NCBI RefSeq assembly: GCF_014202075.1
Contig: NZ_JACHFZ010000001.1
Coordinates: 496,001 to 560,000 of the forward strand
Direction: 5' to 3'
Length of the DNA stretch: 64,000 nt
Source: Brevundimonas basaltis
GTDB lineage: Bacteria > Pseudomonadota > Alphaproteobacteria > Caulobacterales > Caulobacteraceae
Below, in pieces: positions 30,008 to 38,904 of the stretch. Each line of letters starts with the position of its first letter. Positions within the stretch are counted from its first letter, which is position 1. The position numbers and the translations under genes were made by a program. The notes beneath the pieces were generated by a model, which was not told the origin of the DNA, searched no databases, and saw only the letters and a program-made list of their open reading frames with translations.

Positions 30008-30682
30008 ATGTTCGCCCGATCCATCGCCGCCACCGCCGCCCTCGCCGCCGCCGGCATGCTGCTCGCGCCCGCCTCGGCTTCGGCGCAGGCCTACACCTAC
30101 CAAGGCCCCCAGAACTACGGGACCGGCGCCTATGGTCAGGCGTACGACTACAACAACCGGTACGGCTACCAGAACGACCGTTATCGCGACTATCGCCATG
30201 ACAACGCCTGCCGCAGCTATCGCAGCGACCGTCAGGCCGGCGGCGCGGTGATCGGCGCCACGGTCGGGGCCGTGGCCGGCTCGCAGATGGCGGCGCGCGG
30301 CCGCCGCACTGAAGGCAGTCTGCTCGGCGGCGTGCTGGGGGCCGTGGTCGGCGCCGGCGTCGGCGGCAGCTCGGCCCGCGAGTGCGAGCGCTACGACTCG
30401 AACTACCGCTACGACGACAACCGCTACGGTGATCGCTACGGCTATCAGACCCAGGGCCGGTACGACGACCGCTACGGCTACGACGACCGCCGCTACAGCG
30501 ATGATCGCTACCGGTATGGCCAGTCGAACTACGGCTACGACTACGACCGCCGCTACAGCAGCGGTTATCAGTCGGGCTACAGCAGCGACCGCTATGGCTG
30601 CCGAACCATCGAGAGCCGGAGCTACACCCGCGATGGCCGTCTCGTCACCCGATACGAGCAGTCCTGCCCGGACCGCTACTGA
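30008..30682 (+). CDS. Exported glycine-zipper 2TM protein with Tyr/Arg/Asp repeats
   Basis: A 224-residue protein: signal peptide (MFARSIAATAALAAAGMLLAPASASA), a Tyr/Asn-rich spacer, a glycine-zipper segment (AGGAVIGATVGAVAG, residues about 75-120), and a tail dominated by Asp-Arg-Tyr repeats such as RYGDRYGYQ. The glycine zipper (Rick_17kDa type) inserts in the outer membrane. The repeats are low-complexity and charged, perhaps surface or wall binding. A strong terminator follows. Confidence 0.85.
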   Translation: MFARSIAATAALAAAGMLLAPASASAQAYTYQGPQNYGTGAYGQAYDYNNRYGYQNDRYRDYRHDNACRSYRSDRQAGGAVIGATVGAVAGSQMAARGRRTEGSLLGGVLGAVVGAGVGGSSARECERYDSNYRYDDNRYGDRYGYQTQGRYDDRYGYDDRRYSDDRYRYGQSNYGYDYDRRYSSGYQSGYSSDRYGCRTIESRSYTRDGRLVTRYEQSCPDRY

Positions 30683-30739
30683 CCGAATCGCGTCGCCGAT
30701 TATTTTTCAGCCCCCCTGTCGATCGGCGATGTGACGGAG

Positions 30740-30777
30740 ACCCTCGGTGGAGCAATCCATCGGGGGTTTTTCCTTTT
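30740..30777 (+). terminator. Terminator after the glycine-zipper gene
   Basis: An 11-bp stem (ccctcggtgga / tccatcggggg with two G-T pairs) and GCAA loop followed by TTTTTCC and a longer T run, 58 bp past the stop. Confidence 0.8.
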
Positions 30778-30788
30778 TTTGAAAGAGA

Positions 30789-30802
30789 GGGCGCTAACGC
30801 CC
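30789..30802 (-). terminator. Weak terminator hairpin after tlyA
   Basis: On the minus strand gggcg-ttag-cgccc followed by TCTCTTTC, 40 bp past the tlyA stop. The stem is only five pairs. Confidence 0.4.
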
Positions 30803-30842
30803 GCGATGCGGTCGCTCGCTGTTTGGGCGCAGACGTGAGGCG

Positions 30843-31589
30843 CTATCGCTCGCCGCTAGCGCGCCGCGCCCAGAGCAGGAACTCGACATTGCCGTCTCCG
30901 CCGACGATGGGGCTTGGCGAGGTCGCCTCGACCCTCCACCCCTGCCCTTCCAACCAGGCCGAGACCGAGTTGACCGCCGCCTGGTGCGCCTCGGGGTCCT
31001 TCACGACACCCTTCTTGCCGACGCCCCTGGGGCTGTCCGCCTCGAATTGGGGTTTCACGAGCGTGACCAGATCGGCGTCCGGGGCCGCCAGCGCCAGGGC
31101 GGCGGGCAGAACCTTGGAGAGGCCGATGAAGCTGGCGTCGCAGACGATCAGTTGCGGCGGTTCGGGGATCAGCGCCGAGGTCAGGTCGCGGGCGTCAGTG
31201 CGTTCGAGGTTGATCACCCGGGGGTCCCCGGCGAGGCGGGGATGCATCTGGCCGTTGCCGACGTCGACGGCGTAGACGCGGGCCGCGCCGTGTTCGAGGC
31301 AGACCTCGGTGAAGCCGCCCGTCGAGGCGCCGATGTCGAGGACGATGCGTCCCTCGACCGGGACCGGCCACAGCGACAGGGCGTGCTCCAGCTTGAGCGC
31401 GCCGCGCCCGACCCAGCGGTGGGCGTCGACGTAGGCCACGACGGCCTTCTCGGCGACCGATTGCGAAGCGGCGCGGGCGGGAGAGCCATCCACCGTGACG
31501 CCGCCCGCCTCGATCGCCGCCCTCGCCTTCGCGCGACTCTCCGCGAGACCCCGCGCGACCAGTAGTTGGTCGAGGCGGACCCTCGTCAC
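30843..31589 (-). CDS. tlyA: TlyA family rRNA (cytidine-2'-O)-methyltransferase
   Basis: A 248-residue protein with an N-terminal S4 RNA-binding domain (RLDQLLVARGLAESRAKARA) and an FtsJ-type methyltransferase domain with motif I DIGASTGGFTEV near residue 87 and the catalytic Lys segment LVKPQFE near 176. TlyA methylates the ribose of 16S and 23S cytidines in mycobacteria; some alpha versions may only do one. The GTG start overlaps the valS stop (GTGA), so it is co-translated with valS. Confidence 0.88.
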   Translation of the reverse strand: MTRVRLDQLLVARGLAESRAKARAAIEAGGVTVDGSPARAASQSVAEKAVVAYVDAHRWVGRGALKLEHALSLWPVPVEGRIVLDIGASTGGFTEVCLEHGAARVYAVDVGNGQMHPRLAGDPRVINLERTDARDLTSALIPEPPQLIVCDASFIGLSKVLPAALALAAPDADLVTLVKPQFEADSPRGVGKKGVVKDPEAHQAAVNSVSAWLEGQGWRVEATSPSPIVGGDGNVEFLLWARRASGER

Positions 31590-34318
31590 TCCACCGCGTC
31601 CAGCCGGGCCAGGGCGGACAACAGCTTCGCCTTGCCGGCCTCCGCCTCGGCCAGCTTGCCGCGCTGCTCCTCGACCACCTCGGGGGCGGCGCGGGCGACG
31701 AAGTTGGGATTGCCCAGCTTCTTGTTGAAATGGCCGATGTCGCTGTCGAAGGCGGCGATCTCCTTCTGGAGCCGCGCGCGCTCGGCCGCGATATCGATGA
31801 TCCCGGCCAGGGACAGGGCTGCCGTGGCGCCGCCGGAGACGAAGGTCACGGCGCCGGCCGGGGCGGCGTCCGCCTGAACGACCTCGGACACGCGGGCGAG
31901 GGTCAGGATCAGGTCACGGTGGCGGCCGATGCGATCCGCTGTCGCCGCGTCCGGAACCACGAAGGCCAGCGGCGGCTTCGCGGACGGCGACACGTTCATC
32001 TCGGCGCGCAGGGCGCGGATCTCGGTCACGAGATCGACCAGCCAGCCGATTTCCGCCTCCGCCGATGCGTCGATGAAGGCATCCGGCAGGGCGGGCCAGG
32101 CGGCCCCGATCAGGGTCGGCTCGGCGCGCGGGGCGCCCTCCCCGGCCAGCTTGTCCCACAGTTCCTCGGTGATGAAGGGCATGACCGGGTGCATCAGCTT
32201 CAGCGTCTGGTCGAGCGTCCAGGCGGTCATGGCCCGGGTTTCGACCCTGGCCGCCTCATCGGCGCCAGTGAAGACCGGCTTGGCCAGCTCAAGATACCAG
32301 TCGCAGAAGACGTTCCAGACGAAGCGGTACAGGGCCGAGGCGGCGTCGTCGAAGCGGCCGCCCTCGATGGCGGCGGAGACCTGCCGTTCGGCCTTCGTCA
32401 GCTCGCCGCGGATCCAGCGGTTGATGGTCTGCTCCACGCCCGCGGGATCAAAGCCCTCGACGCGGCGCGCTTCGTTCATCTGGGAGAAGCGCGCGGCGTT
32501 CCACAGCTTGGTACCGAAGTTGCGATAACCTTCAATGCGTTGGCGCGACAACTTGATATCGCGCGTGCCTGACAGGATGGCCATGGTGAAGCGCAGCGGG
32601 TCGGCGCCGAGCTCGTCGATGATGGTCAGGGGGTCGATGACGTTCCCCTTCGACTTGCTCATCTTCTGGCCCTTCTCGTCGCGGACGAGGCCATTGATGA
32701 TCACCCGCTTGAACGGCACCTCATCCATGAAGTGAAGTCCCATCATCATCATCCGGGCAACCCAGAAGAAGATGATATCGGCGGCCGTGACGAGGTCGGA
32801 GGTCGGGTAGAAGCGTTTGAGGTCCTCGGTCTTCTCCGGCCAGCCCATGGTCGAGAAGGGCCACAGGGCCGAGCTGAACCAGGTGTCGAGCACATCCTCA
32901 TCCTGGGTGAGCGGGGTCTCGGCGCCGTAGTGGTGGCGGGCGGCGGCGCGGGCCTCATCCTCGGTCTCCTCAACGAAGATGGCGCCGTCGGGCCCGTACC
33001 ATGCCGGGATGCGATGTCCCCACCAGAGTTGGCGCGAGATGCACCAGGGCTCGATATTGCGCAGCCACTCGAAATAGATTTTCTCGTAGCTCTTCGGCTC
33101 AAACACCGTGTCGCCCTGCTCCACCGCCTTGATCGCCGGCTGGGCCAGGGTGTGGGCGTCGACGTACCATTGGTCGGTCAGCCAGGGCTCGATGACCACG
33201 CCGGAGCGGTCGCCATGCGGGATGACATGGCGGGTCTTCTCGATCTCCCTGAGCCAGCCCTCTTCCTCCGCCCGGGCGACGATGGCCTTGCGCGCGGCGA
33301 AGCGGTCCATGCCCTCGTAGTCGGCGGGGACGTCCGGCGTGTCGGCGGCGGTGATGCGGCCGAAGCCGTCCATGACGTTGAGCGCCGCCAGCCCGGCCCG
33401 CTTGCCGACCTGGAAGTCGTTGAAGTCATGCGCCGGGGTGATCTTCACCGCGCCCGACCCCTTGGTCGGATCGGCGTAGTCGTCGGCCACGATGGGGATG
33501 CGGCGGCCGACGATGGGCAGTGTCACGAATTTCCCGACCAGCCCGGAATAGCGCGCGTCATCCGGATGCACGGCGACTCCGGTATCGCCCAGCATGGTCT
33601 CGGGCCGGGTCGTCGCCACGACGATGTAATCGCGGATCTCGTAGTCGGTCGCCTTGCCGTCGTCATCGAAGGCGACCGGATGCTCATAGGTCACGCCGTC
33701 GGCCAGCGGATAGGCGAAATGCCAGTAGCTGCCGTCCATTTCGCGCTGCTCGACCTCGAGGTCGGAGATGGCAGTCTGGAAATGCGGGTCCCAGTTGACC
33801 AGCCGTTTGTCGCGATAGATCAGGCCTTCCTTGAACAGCTGGGCGAAGACCTTGCGGACGGCGTCCTGAAGCGTGGGATCCAGCGTGAACCGCTCGCGCG
33901 ACCAGTCGCAGGACGCGCCGAGACGGCGCAGTTGCTGCTGGATCGATCCCGCGCTGGTCGCCTTCCATTCCCAGACCTTGTCGATGAAGGCCTCCCGGCC
34001 CATGTCGCGCCGTCCGATATTGCCGGCGGCCGCCAGCTGGCGCTCGACCACCATCTGGGTGGCGATGCCGGCGTGATCGGTCCCCGGCAGCCACAGGACG
34101 GCCTTGCCGGTCATCCGGTGATAGCGGGCAAGGATATCCTGCAGGGTGTTGTTCAGCGCGTGACCAATGTGCAGCGAGCCGGTCACGTTCGGCGGCGGGA
34201 TGACGATCGAATAGGCCTCTGCGGCCGTGTCCTGGCGCGGCGAGAAGACCCCGCTCTCCTCCCATTTCGCATAGAGGCGCGGTTCGGTGGCTTTCGGATC
34301 GAAGGTCTTGTCAAGCAT
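31586..34318 (-). CDS. valS: Valyl-tRNA synthetase
   Basis: A 910-residue class I synthetase. The HIGH motif is HIGHALN near residue 41 and the KMSKS motif is KMSKSKGN near 554. An editing (CP1) insert is between them and a C-terminal coiled coil (IAAERARLQKEIAAFDSDI) binds tRNA. It charges tRNA-Val and hydrolyses Thr-tRNA-Val. The ATG at 34318 was chosen over a TTG six codons upstream. It overlaps tlyA by four bases. Confidence 0.97.
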   Translation of the reverse strand: MLDKTFDPKATEPRLYAKWEESGVFSPRQDTAAEAYSIVIPPPNVTGSLHIGHALNNTLQDILARYHRMTGKAVLWLPGTDHAGIATQMVVERQLAAAGNIGRRDMGREAFIDKVWEWKATSAGSIQQQLRRLGASCDWSRERFTLDPTLQDAVRKVFAQLFKEGLIYRDKRLVNWDPHFQTAISDLEVEQREMDGSYWHFAYPLADGVTYEHPVAFDDDGKATDYEIRDYIVVATTRPETMLGDTGVAVHPDDARYSGLVGKFVTLPIVGRRIPIVADDYADPTKGSGAVKITPAHDFNDFQVGKRAGLAALNVMDGFGRITAADTPDVPADYEGMDRFAARKAIVARAEEEGWLREIEKTRHVIPHGDRSGVVIEPWLTDQWYVDAHTLAQPAIKAVEQGDTVFEPKSYEKIYFEWLRNIEPWCISRQLWWGHRIPAWYGPDGAIFVEETEDEARAAARHHYGAETPLTQDEDVLDTWFSSALWPFSTMGWPEKTEDLKRFYPTSDLVTAADIIFFWVARMMMMGLHFMDEVPFKRVIINGLVRDEKGQKMSKSKGNVIDPLTIIDELGADPLRFTMAILSGTRDIKLSRQRIEGYRNFGTKLWNAARFSQMNEARRVEGFDPAGVEQTINRWIRGELTKAERQVSAAIEGGRFDDAASALYRFVWNVFCDWYLELAKPVFTGADEAARVETRAMTAWTLDQTLKLMHPVMPFITEELWDKLAGEGAPRAEPTLIGAAWPALPDAFIDASAEAEIGWLVDLVTEIRALRAEMNVSPSAKPPLAFVVPDAATADRIGRHRDLILTLARVSEVVQADAAPAGAVTFVSGGATAALSLAGIIDIAAERARLQKEIAAFDSDIGHFNKKLGNPNFVARAAPEVVEEQRGKLAEAEAGKAKLLSALARLDAVE

Positions 34319-34343
34319 GAGGGGGTCTTGTTGCAAAGAAGAA

Positions 34344-34367
34344 GGGCGGCTCCGACTGGAGCCGCCC
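34344..34367 (-). terminator. Terminator between popZ and valS
   Basis: A perfect 10-bp stem (gggcggctcc / ggagccgccc) with a 4-base loop followed on the minus strand by TTCTTCTTT, 37 bp after the popZ stop. It separates popZ from the valS-tlyA operon. Confidence 0.8.
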
Positions 34368-34403
34368 CGGAATGATCTAGCCTTGATCAGGTCGCAGGTG
34401 AAG

Positions 34404-35057
34404 CTAGCCGGCGTTGCGGGCGATGCGTTCGACTTCCTTGCGTACCTGGGCCTCGACGATGCCCGGCAGGTTGGCGTCGAGCCATTCCTTCAACATCGGA
34501 CGCAGCAGGGCGCGGGCCAATTCGTCGAGCGTGGGGCCGGAGGGCGTCGAAGATTCCATGGGCTCGGGCTTCCTGAGGGACGAGGCCAGTCCGGCGAAGG
34601 CCGAGGCCGCGCTGGCCGCGGCGCTGTCGCCGACGAGGGGATCGTAGGTCTCCGGAGCGTCGAAGCTGGTCGTGTCGGCCGGAGGTTCCGGCTCGGACGC
34701 GACGACCGATTCGCTGGCCGCTTCGGCCGGGAACGGCTCCACTTCGTCCTCCGCCGGCGAGACGTCGAGATCGCCGATGCTCTCGGCGGCCGGCGCTTCG
34801 TAGGTTTCGGTCAGCTCCAGCACGTCCTCCTCGGACGCGGCGGGCTCTTCCGTCGACGGCGTTTCGTCCATCAGAGCGGACGAGACCGGCTCGGCCTCCG
34901 CCTCGACGGGCGTTGGCTGGGCCTCGGGTTGGGGCTCGCCGTCCGTCTGGGCCGGGGCCGCCGCCGTCTCCGCCGGCGCGTCGTCTTCGGAGATGATCCG
35001 GCGGATCGACGCCAGGATCTCCTCCATCGTCGGTTCCTGGGCGGTCTGGTCGGTCAT
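34404..35057 (-). CDS. popZ: Cell pole-organizing protein PopZ (DUF2497)
   Basis: A 217-residue protein with the PopZ layout. The N-terminal helix H1 is EPTMEEILASIRRIISED (residues 8-25), which binds client proteins. A long acidic Pro/Glu-rich disordered region follows (about 26-160). The C-terminal oligomerisation helices contain LARALLRPMLKEWLDANLPG near residue 182. PopZ forms condensates at the poles, anchors ParB-parS and recruits cell-cycle factors. It is about 40 residues longer than the Caulobacter protein, mostly in the linker. Start set by the conserved MTDQ..EPTMEEIL N-terminus. Confidence 0.92.
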   Translation of the reverse strand: MTDQTAQEPTMEEILASIRRIISEDDAPAETAAAPAQTDGEPQPEAQPTPVEAEAEPVSSALMDETPSTEEPAASEEDVLELTETYEAPAAESIGDLDVSPAEDEVEPFPAEAASESVVASEPEPPADTTSFDAPETYDPLVGDSAAASAASAFAGLASSLRKPEPMESSTPSGPTLDELARALLRPMLKEWLDANLPGIVEAQVRKEVERIARNAG

Positions 35058-35230
35058 GTCGAAACCCCGAGGCGCGCGGCAACGCACAATTCTGGTGATG
35101 CGGCGCGGGACCGCGGCCCCCACTCCGCCCCTTGTCGTCGCATCTCAGCCCGCTGGAATCAACGGGCGTTTTTCGCGTCACAGGTTAATGAGCCGGGCCT
35201 GAGTCGCCTATCGGGCGATCCCGCGACGCT

Positions 35231-36709
35231 TCAATCCCGCGGGGCCGTCTGAACGATCCCGGACTTGAGCCGCTGGTCGATCGGCGCGTCGGCAGCGTCG
35301 TTGGCCGGCACGATCGGCGGCGCCAGAACGCGGTCAAAGGACTCGATCACTCCGTCCCACGGTAGCGCGCCCCGGTTACGCACGCGCTCATAGTTGTCGG
35401 CCGGATTGTAGATCGTCAGCGTCGGATCGAGATCGGCGCCCTCGAGCCGCCCCATGGCGGCGAGCAGATTGGCCTGGGCGACGTATTCGTTTCGACGGGC
35501 GTTGGCGAGGGTGACCTCGGCGTTGCGCAGTTCCAGTTCCTGGTTGAGCACGTCCAGGGTGGTGCGCAGACCGACCTGGGCTTCCTGGCGGACCCCCTCG
35601 GCGGCGACGGTCGCGGCCCGGACGGCTTCCGTCCCCGCCTGCAGGCTGGAGCGCGCCGAGAGGGCCTGGGCGTAGGCCGAACTAACCGACTGCAGGGTGT
35701 TGCGGCGCTCGCCCTCGACATTGATCTGGGCGACGTTGGCGCGCTCGAGGGCCTGGGCCACACGCGAACCGTTGAGCCCGCCGGTGAACAGGGGCACCGA
35801 GACGGTGGCGCCGGCGGTCAGACGCTGGTTGTCGCCGATGTCGCCGATCCGGTCAAAGTCAGCGTTCGAGCCGCCGTAGGAGGCGGTCAGCCGGGCCGAG
35901 GGCAGGTATTCCGACCTGGCGGCCGCGGCGTTGGCCTCCGCGGCGCGGAGATTGTAGGCGGCTGCGCGGATTCCCGGGTTGTCGCGCAACGCCACGTCCA
36001 GGGCGTCGTCGAAATCGGACGGCACGCCCGGCAGCGCCGGCATCGGAGCGAGGTCCCCCGGCGACTGGCCGACGACAGCGGCGTAGGAGGCGCGGGACAC
36101 CGACAGCTGGGCCTGGGCGTTGGCCAGATCAGCCTCGGACTGGGCCAGACGCGCTTCCGACTGGGCCACGTCCGTGCGGGTGATCTCGCCGACCTCGAAG
36201 CGGGCCGAGGCCTCCTCGAGCTGGCGCTGGAGCACGCCGAGGTTGGCCTGGCGGATACGCAGGATTTCAGCGTCGCGGATCACGTCCGCGTAGGCTTGAA
36301 TAACCGAGGCCAGCACCGTCTGTTCGATGTCGCGCAGGTTCTCGCGGCCGGCGAGGATGTCGGCCTCGGCGGCGGTGATGCCGTGGCCGATGCGGCCGCC
36401 GGTCCACAGGGTTTGGGACAGGCCGATGCTGGCCGAGGCGCTGTCGCCGTCGAAGCCGGCCCTGTCGCCGTAGCTCTGCGTGTGGCTGCCGCTGAGGGTG
36501 ACATCGAGGCGCGGGCGCAGACCGGCCCGGGCCTGAACGATCGATTCGTCGAGCGCACGCTGGTTGGCCCGCTGGGCCAGCAGCGATGGATTGGTCTGGT
36601 AAGCCAGGGCGATCGCGTCCCGCAGCGTTTCAGCCCAGGCAGGCGCGCCCATGCCGCTGAAGACGGCGATGACGGCGACCGAGGCGAGCGCGCGCGAACG
36701 TTTCAACAT
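35231..36709 (-). CDS. tolC: TolC family outer membrane efflux/secretion channel
   Basis: A 492-residue protein with signal peptide (MLKRSRALASVAVIAVFSGMGAPAWA) and two outer-membrane efflux repeats forming the 12-strand beta barrel and the periplasmic helix barrel (the LANAQAQLSVSRASYAAVVGQ and LELRNAEVTLANARRNEYVAQANLL helices). It is the outer exit duct of type I secretion and RND pumps; the Caulobacter orthologue RsaF exports the S-layer protein. The start at 36709 fits the signal peptide. The C-terminus is extended by about 40 residues. Confidence 0.92.
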   Translation of the reverse strand: MLKRSRALASVAVIAVFSGMGAPAWAETLRDAIALAYQTNPSLLAQRANQRALDESIVQARAGLRPRLDVTLSGSHTQSYGDRAGFDGDSASASIGLSQTLWTGGRIGHGITAAEADILAGRENLRDIEQTVLASVIQAYADVIRDAEILRIRQANLGVLQRQLEEASARFEVGEITRTDVAQSEARLAQSEADLANAQAQLSVSRASYAAVVGQSPGDLAPMPALPGVPSDFDDALDVALRDNPGIRAAAYNLRAAEANAAAARSEYLPSARLTASYGGSNADFDRIGDIGDNQRLTAGATVSVPLFTGGLNGSRVAQALERANVAQINVEGERRNTLQSVSSAYAQALSARSSLQAGTEAVRAATVAAEGVRQEAQVGLRTTLDVLNQELELRNAEVTLANARRNEYVAQANLLAAMGRLEGADLDPTLTIYNPADNYERVRNRGALPWDGVIESFDRVLAPPIVPANDAADAPIDQRLKSGIVQTAPRD

Positions 36710-36843
36710 GACTGTTCCTGCCTGGCGCGCACGGACAAGCGCACGCCCTCTTGTATCCCATAGGCCTGATGCGGGACGGTTTCCTCCCACGCCAGTTAAG
36801 ATTTTTTCACGCGGCCGCCGAACCGCGCCAGCCGGCGCCGGTC

Positions 36844-37473
36844 CTACAGGGCGAAGGCGGGCTCGGGCGCGAGGCCGGCCAACACGGGCGGAGCCGCGTC
36901 GAACAGTTCACGGCGGGAAACGCCGGAGGCGCCCTTCACATACAGGACGGCCTTGCCGGCAGGCCCGCTGCGCTCGACCACGGCCAGCCGGCCGCCGACC
37001 TTGAGCGCCGCCAGCCAGGCGTCGGGCCGCACGGGCGTGGCGGCTTCGGACACGATCAGATCGTAGCCCTCGCCCGTTGGCCGGGTGAACGGCGCCAGGA
37101 CACCTTCGACGCCCGCTTCGGCCAAGGCGGGGACGACCACGTCAAGAACCTCAGCCTCGGCTTCCTGGGCGGTGACCGTCAGACCCATCCGGGCCAGCAC
37201 GGCGGCGGCGTACGGACCGGCGATGGCCAGAGCCCGCTCACCGACGCGCGGCTCCAGCGCCATCAGCAGCTTGGACAGGTCGCGGGCCAGCATCAGGCGA
37301 CGGCCGCCGGCGATCTCGGGTTCGATTTCGGCATAGGCGGAAAAAGCGCGGTCGGCAGGCAGGAAGCGCTCTCGCGGGACCGCGAGCAACGCCGCCTGAA
37401 GGTCCCGGTCGGTGACATCGTTCACCCGCACCTGACTGTCCACCATGACCTTGCGCGCGGCGGCGAAATCCAT
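36844..37473 (-). CDS. PIMT-like methyltransferase with degenerate SAM motif
   Basis: A 209-residue protein of the protein-L-isoaspartate O-methyltransferase family. The N-terminus (MDFAAARKVMVDSQVRVNDVTDRDL) and FLPADRAFSAYAE match the family. The SAM-binding motif I, usually of the type DIGTGSGYQTA, reads AIAGPYAAAVLARMG, without the glycine-rich loop. It may thus be inactive on isoaspartate or act differently. It sits 134 bp upstream of tolC on the same strand, the normal alphaproteobacterial order. Start chosen at the conserved MDFA; the frame upstream is only a shadow over tRNA-Cys. Confidence 0.75.
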   Translation of the reverse strand: MDFAAARKVMVDSQVRVNDVTDRDLQAALLAVPRERFLPADRAFSAYAEIEPEIAGGRRLMLARDLSKLLMALEPRVGERALAIAGPYAAAVLARMGLTVTAQEAEAEVLDVVVPALAEAGVEGVLAPFTRPTGEGYDLIVSEAATPVRPDAWLAALKVGGRLAVVERSGPAGKAVLYVKGASGVSRRELFDAAPPVLAGLAPEPAFAL

Positions 37474-37614
37474 CTTTCGATCGTCCCGTTGTGGCGACGG
37501 CGCGGTAGCGCGCCCGAAATCTCGCGCGCTTATAGGTCTGTGCGTTGCGGGGGACAATCCGATCTGATAGCGAACGCGCCTCGCGATGGCGAGGTCGTCG
37601 AACAGACGGCCCAG

Positions 37615-37688
37615 GGCCTGATGGCGGAGTGGTGACGCAGAGGACTGCAAATCCTTGCACCCGGGTTCGATTCCCGGTCAGGCCTCCA
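37615..37688 (+). tRNA. tRNA-Cys(GCA)
   Basis: A 74-nt tRNA with CCA encoded. The acceptor arms ggcctga/tcaggcc pair, the anticodon loop ctgcaaa gives GCA, and the T-arm gggttcgattcc is standard. Confidence 0.96.
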
Positions 37689-37718
37689 TCGCGAGTTCGG
37701 ACAGTTCGGACGCGCCCT

Positions 37719-37838
37719 CTAGATGGGCGCAGTCATCCAGCCGATGACCGTGGCCGCGCTCACCGTCGCGGCGACGATGGTGATGGCGACCGCGACCCGC
37801 GCGTTGCGATTCACGAAGAACAGAATGTTGTCGAGCAT
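37719..37838 (-). CDS. Small single-span membrane protein (39 aa)
   Basis: A 39-residue protein, MLDNILFFVNRNARVAV..., with one hydrophobic helix at about residues 14-34 and terminal TAPI. A GGGGGAG Shine-Dalgarno lies seven bases before the ATG. Short proteins of this general shape are common in Caulobacterales, but I know no function. It lies between tRNA-Cys and the SpoU methyltransferase gene and is transcribed away from the tRNA. The strong ribosome site and a sensible hydrophobicity pattern support it as real. Confidence 0.55.
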   Translation of the reverse strand: MLDNILFFVNRNARVAVAITIVAATVSAATVIGWMTAPI

Positions 37839-37927
37839 AGCCAACTCCCCCCGGACCACGACACAGCGGCACAGTTTCCGCCGTTCATCAAGGTATACGA
37901 AGAGTTAATCGCGAATCAGTGAACGGT

Positions 37928-38734
37928 TTACGCCTCCCGGGTGAAATGATGCAGGGCGATGGCCCCCGCCGTCGCCACATTGAGCGAATCGAAGCCGCCC
38001 GACATCGGGATGCCCAAAGTCTCGCAGCGCTGAAGCAGGTCCGGCGGCAGCCCCGGGCCCTCGGCTCCGAGCACGATGGCGGTGCGGCCGCCCCGAGGCG
38101 AGAGGTGCAGGGGCGATAGCGACGACGGGGTCATGGCCAGCACACGGAAGCCCGCACCGCTCAGGCCCTCGATCAGCTCCCTCGCACCGAGGCCTCTCGA
38201 CATCGGGGTGCGCAGCACGGCGCCGACCGACACCCGGATGGCCTTGCGGTAGAAGGGATCGCAACAGCGACCGTCGAGCAGAACGGCGGCGGCCCCGAAG
38301 GCGGCGGCGGCGCGAAAGATCCCGCCCATGTTGTCGTGATTGCCGATCCCGCAGGCGACCACCACCACCACGTGGTCGTCGCCCATTCCCGCCAGCAATC
38401 CGGCGAGCGGGGGCGGCGCGGGCTTCTCGCCGACCGCCAGGATTCCCCGGTGGAGATGAAACCCGGCGATGCTGTCGAGCACGGGCTGAGACGCGGCGTA
38501 GACCGGCGTCTCCGGCGGCAGGGCCTCGACGACATCGGCGAGAGCGGCGATGCGCTTTTCCGCGATCAGGGCGGCGACAGGGCGGCACCGGGAGGCCGGC
38601 GAGGCGAGCACGCGCAGCACCACCTCCCCTTCGGCCACGAACAGCCCCTGGCGGCCCGTCAGGTCGCGCTCGCGGATATCGCGGAAGACGGCGACGCGCG
38701 CGTCCAGCGGATCATCGATGGGGATTACGGCCAA
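37928..38734 (-). CDS. TrmH/SpoU-family RNA methyltransferase
   Basis: A 268-residue SpoU methyltransferase. An N-terminal RNA-binding domain (DLTGRQGLFVAEGEVVLRVL) precedes the knot domain with GNHDNMGGIFRAAAAFG near residue 135, IVLGAEGPGLP near 220 and SLNVATAGAIALHHF near 250. No ATG exists near the expected start; a TTG (38734) with GGGA upstream is the best choice. The frame stays open further 5' only as the antisense of tRNA-Asn (GFEPTTSRL-type translation), which is not protein. It is the second SpoU-type enzyme in the window and its target is unknown. Confidence 0.85.
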   Translation of the reverse strand: MAVIPIDDPLDARVAVFRDIRERDLTGRQGLFVAEGEVVLRVLASPASRCRPVAALIAEKRIAALADVVEALPPETPVYAASQPVLDSIAGFHLHRGILAVGEKPAPPPLAGLLAGMGDDHVVVVVACGIGNHDNMGGIFRAAAAFGAAAVLLDGRCCDPFYRKAIRVSVGAVLRTPMSRGLGARELIEGLSGAGFRVLAMTPSSLSPLHLSPRGGRTAIVLGAEGPGLPPDLLQRCETLGIPMSGGFDSLNVATAGAIALHHFTREA

Positions 38735-38748
38735 TCGGATATTTCCCG

Positions 38749-38778
38749 TTGCGCGAGGCTGACTCGCGCTGCTATAGC
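38749..38778 (+). promoter_or_regulatory. Promoter of tRNA-Asn
   Basis: TTGCGC and TATAGC spaced by 18 bp, ending 24 bp before the tRNA, with a GC-rich discriminator gcccgcc. Confidence 0.6.
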
Positions 38779-38802
38779 GCCCGCCTTCCCGAGAGGAAGT
38801 GT

Positions 38803-38877
38803 TCCGCGGTAGCTCAGTGGTAGAGCAGCCGACTGTTAATCGGCTGGTCGTAGGTTCGAATCCTACCCGCGGAGCCA
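38803..38877 (+). tRNA. tRNA-Asn(GUU)
   Basis: A 75-nt tRNA with CCA encoded. The acceptor arms tccgcgg/ccgcgga pair, the anticodon loop ctgttaa gives GTT and the T-loop aggttcgaatcct is standard. Confidence 0.97.
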
Positions 38878-38904
38878 CTCTCCCGTCCCCAACACAATCG
38901 AACG

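Noticed and set aside
38735..38878. N-terminal extension of the SpoU methyltransferase reading GFEPTTSRL
   Set aside because: This is the well-known spurious translation of the antisense strand of tRNA-Asn.
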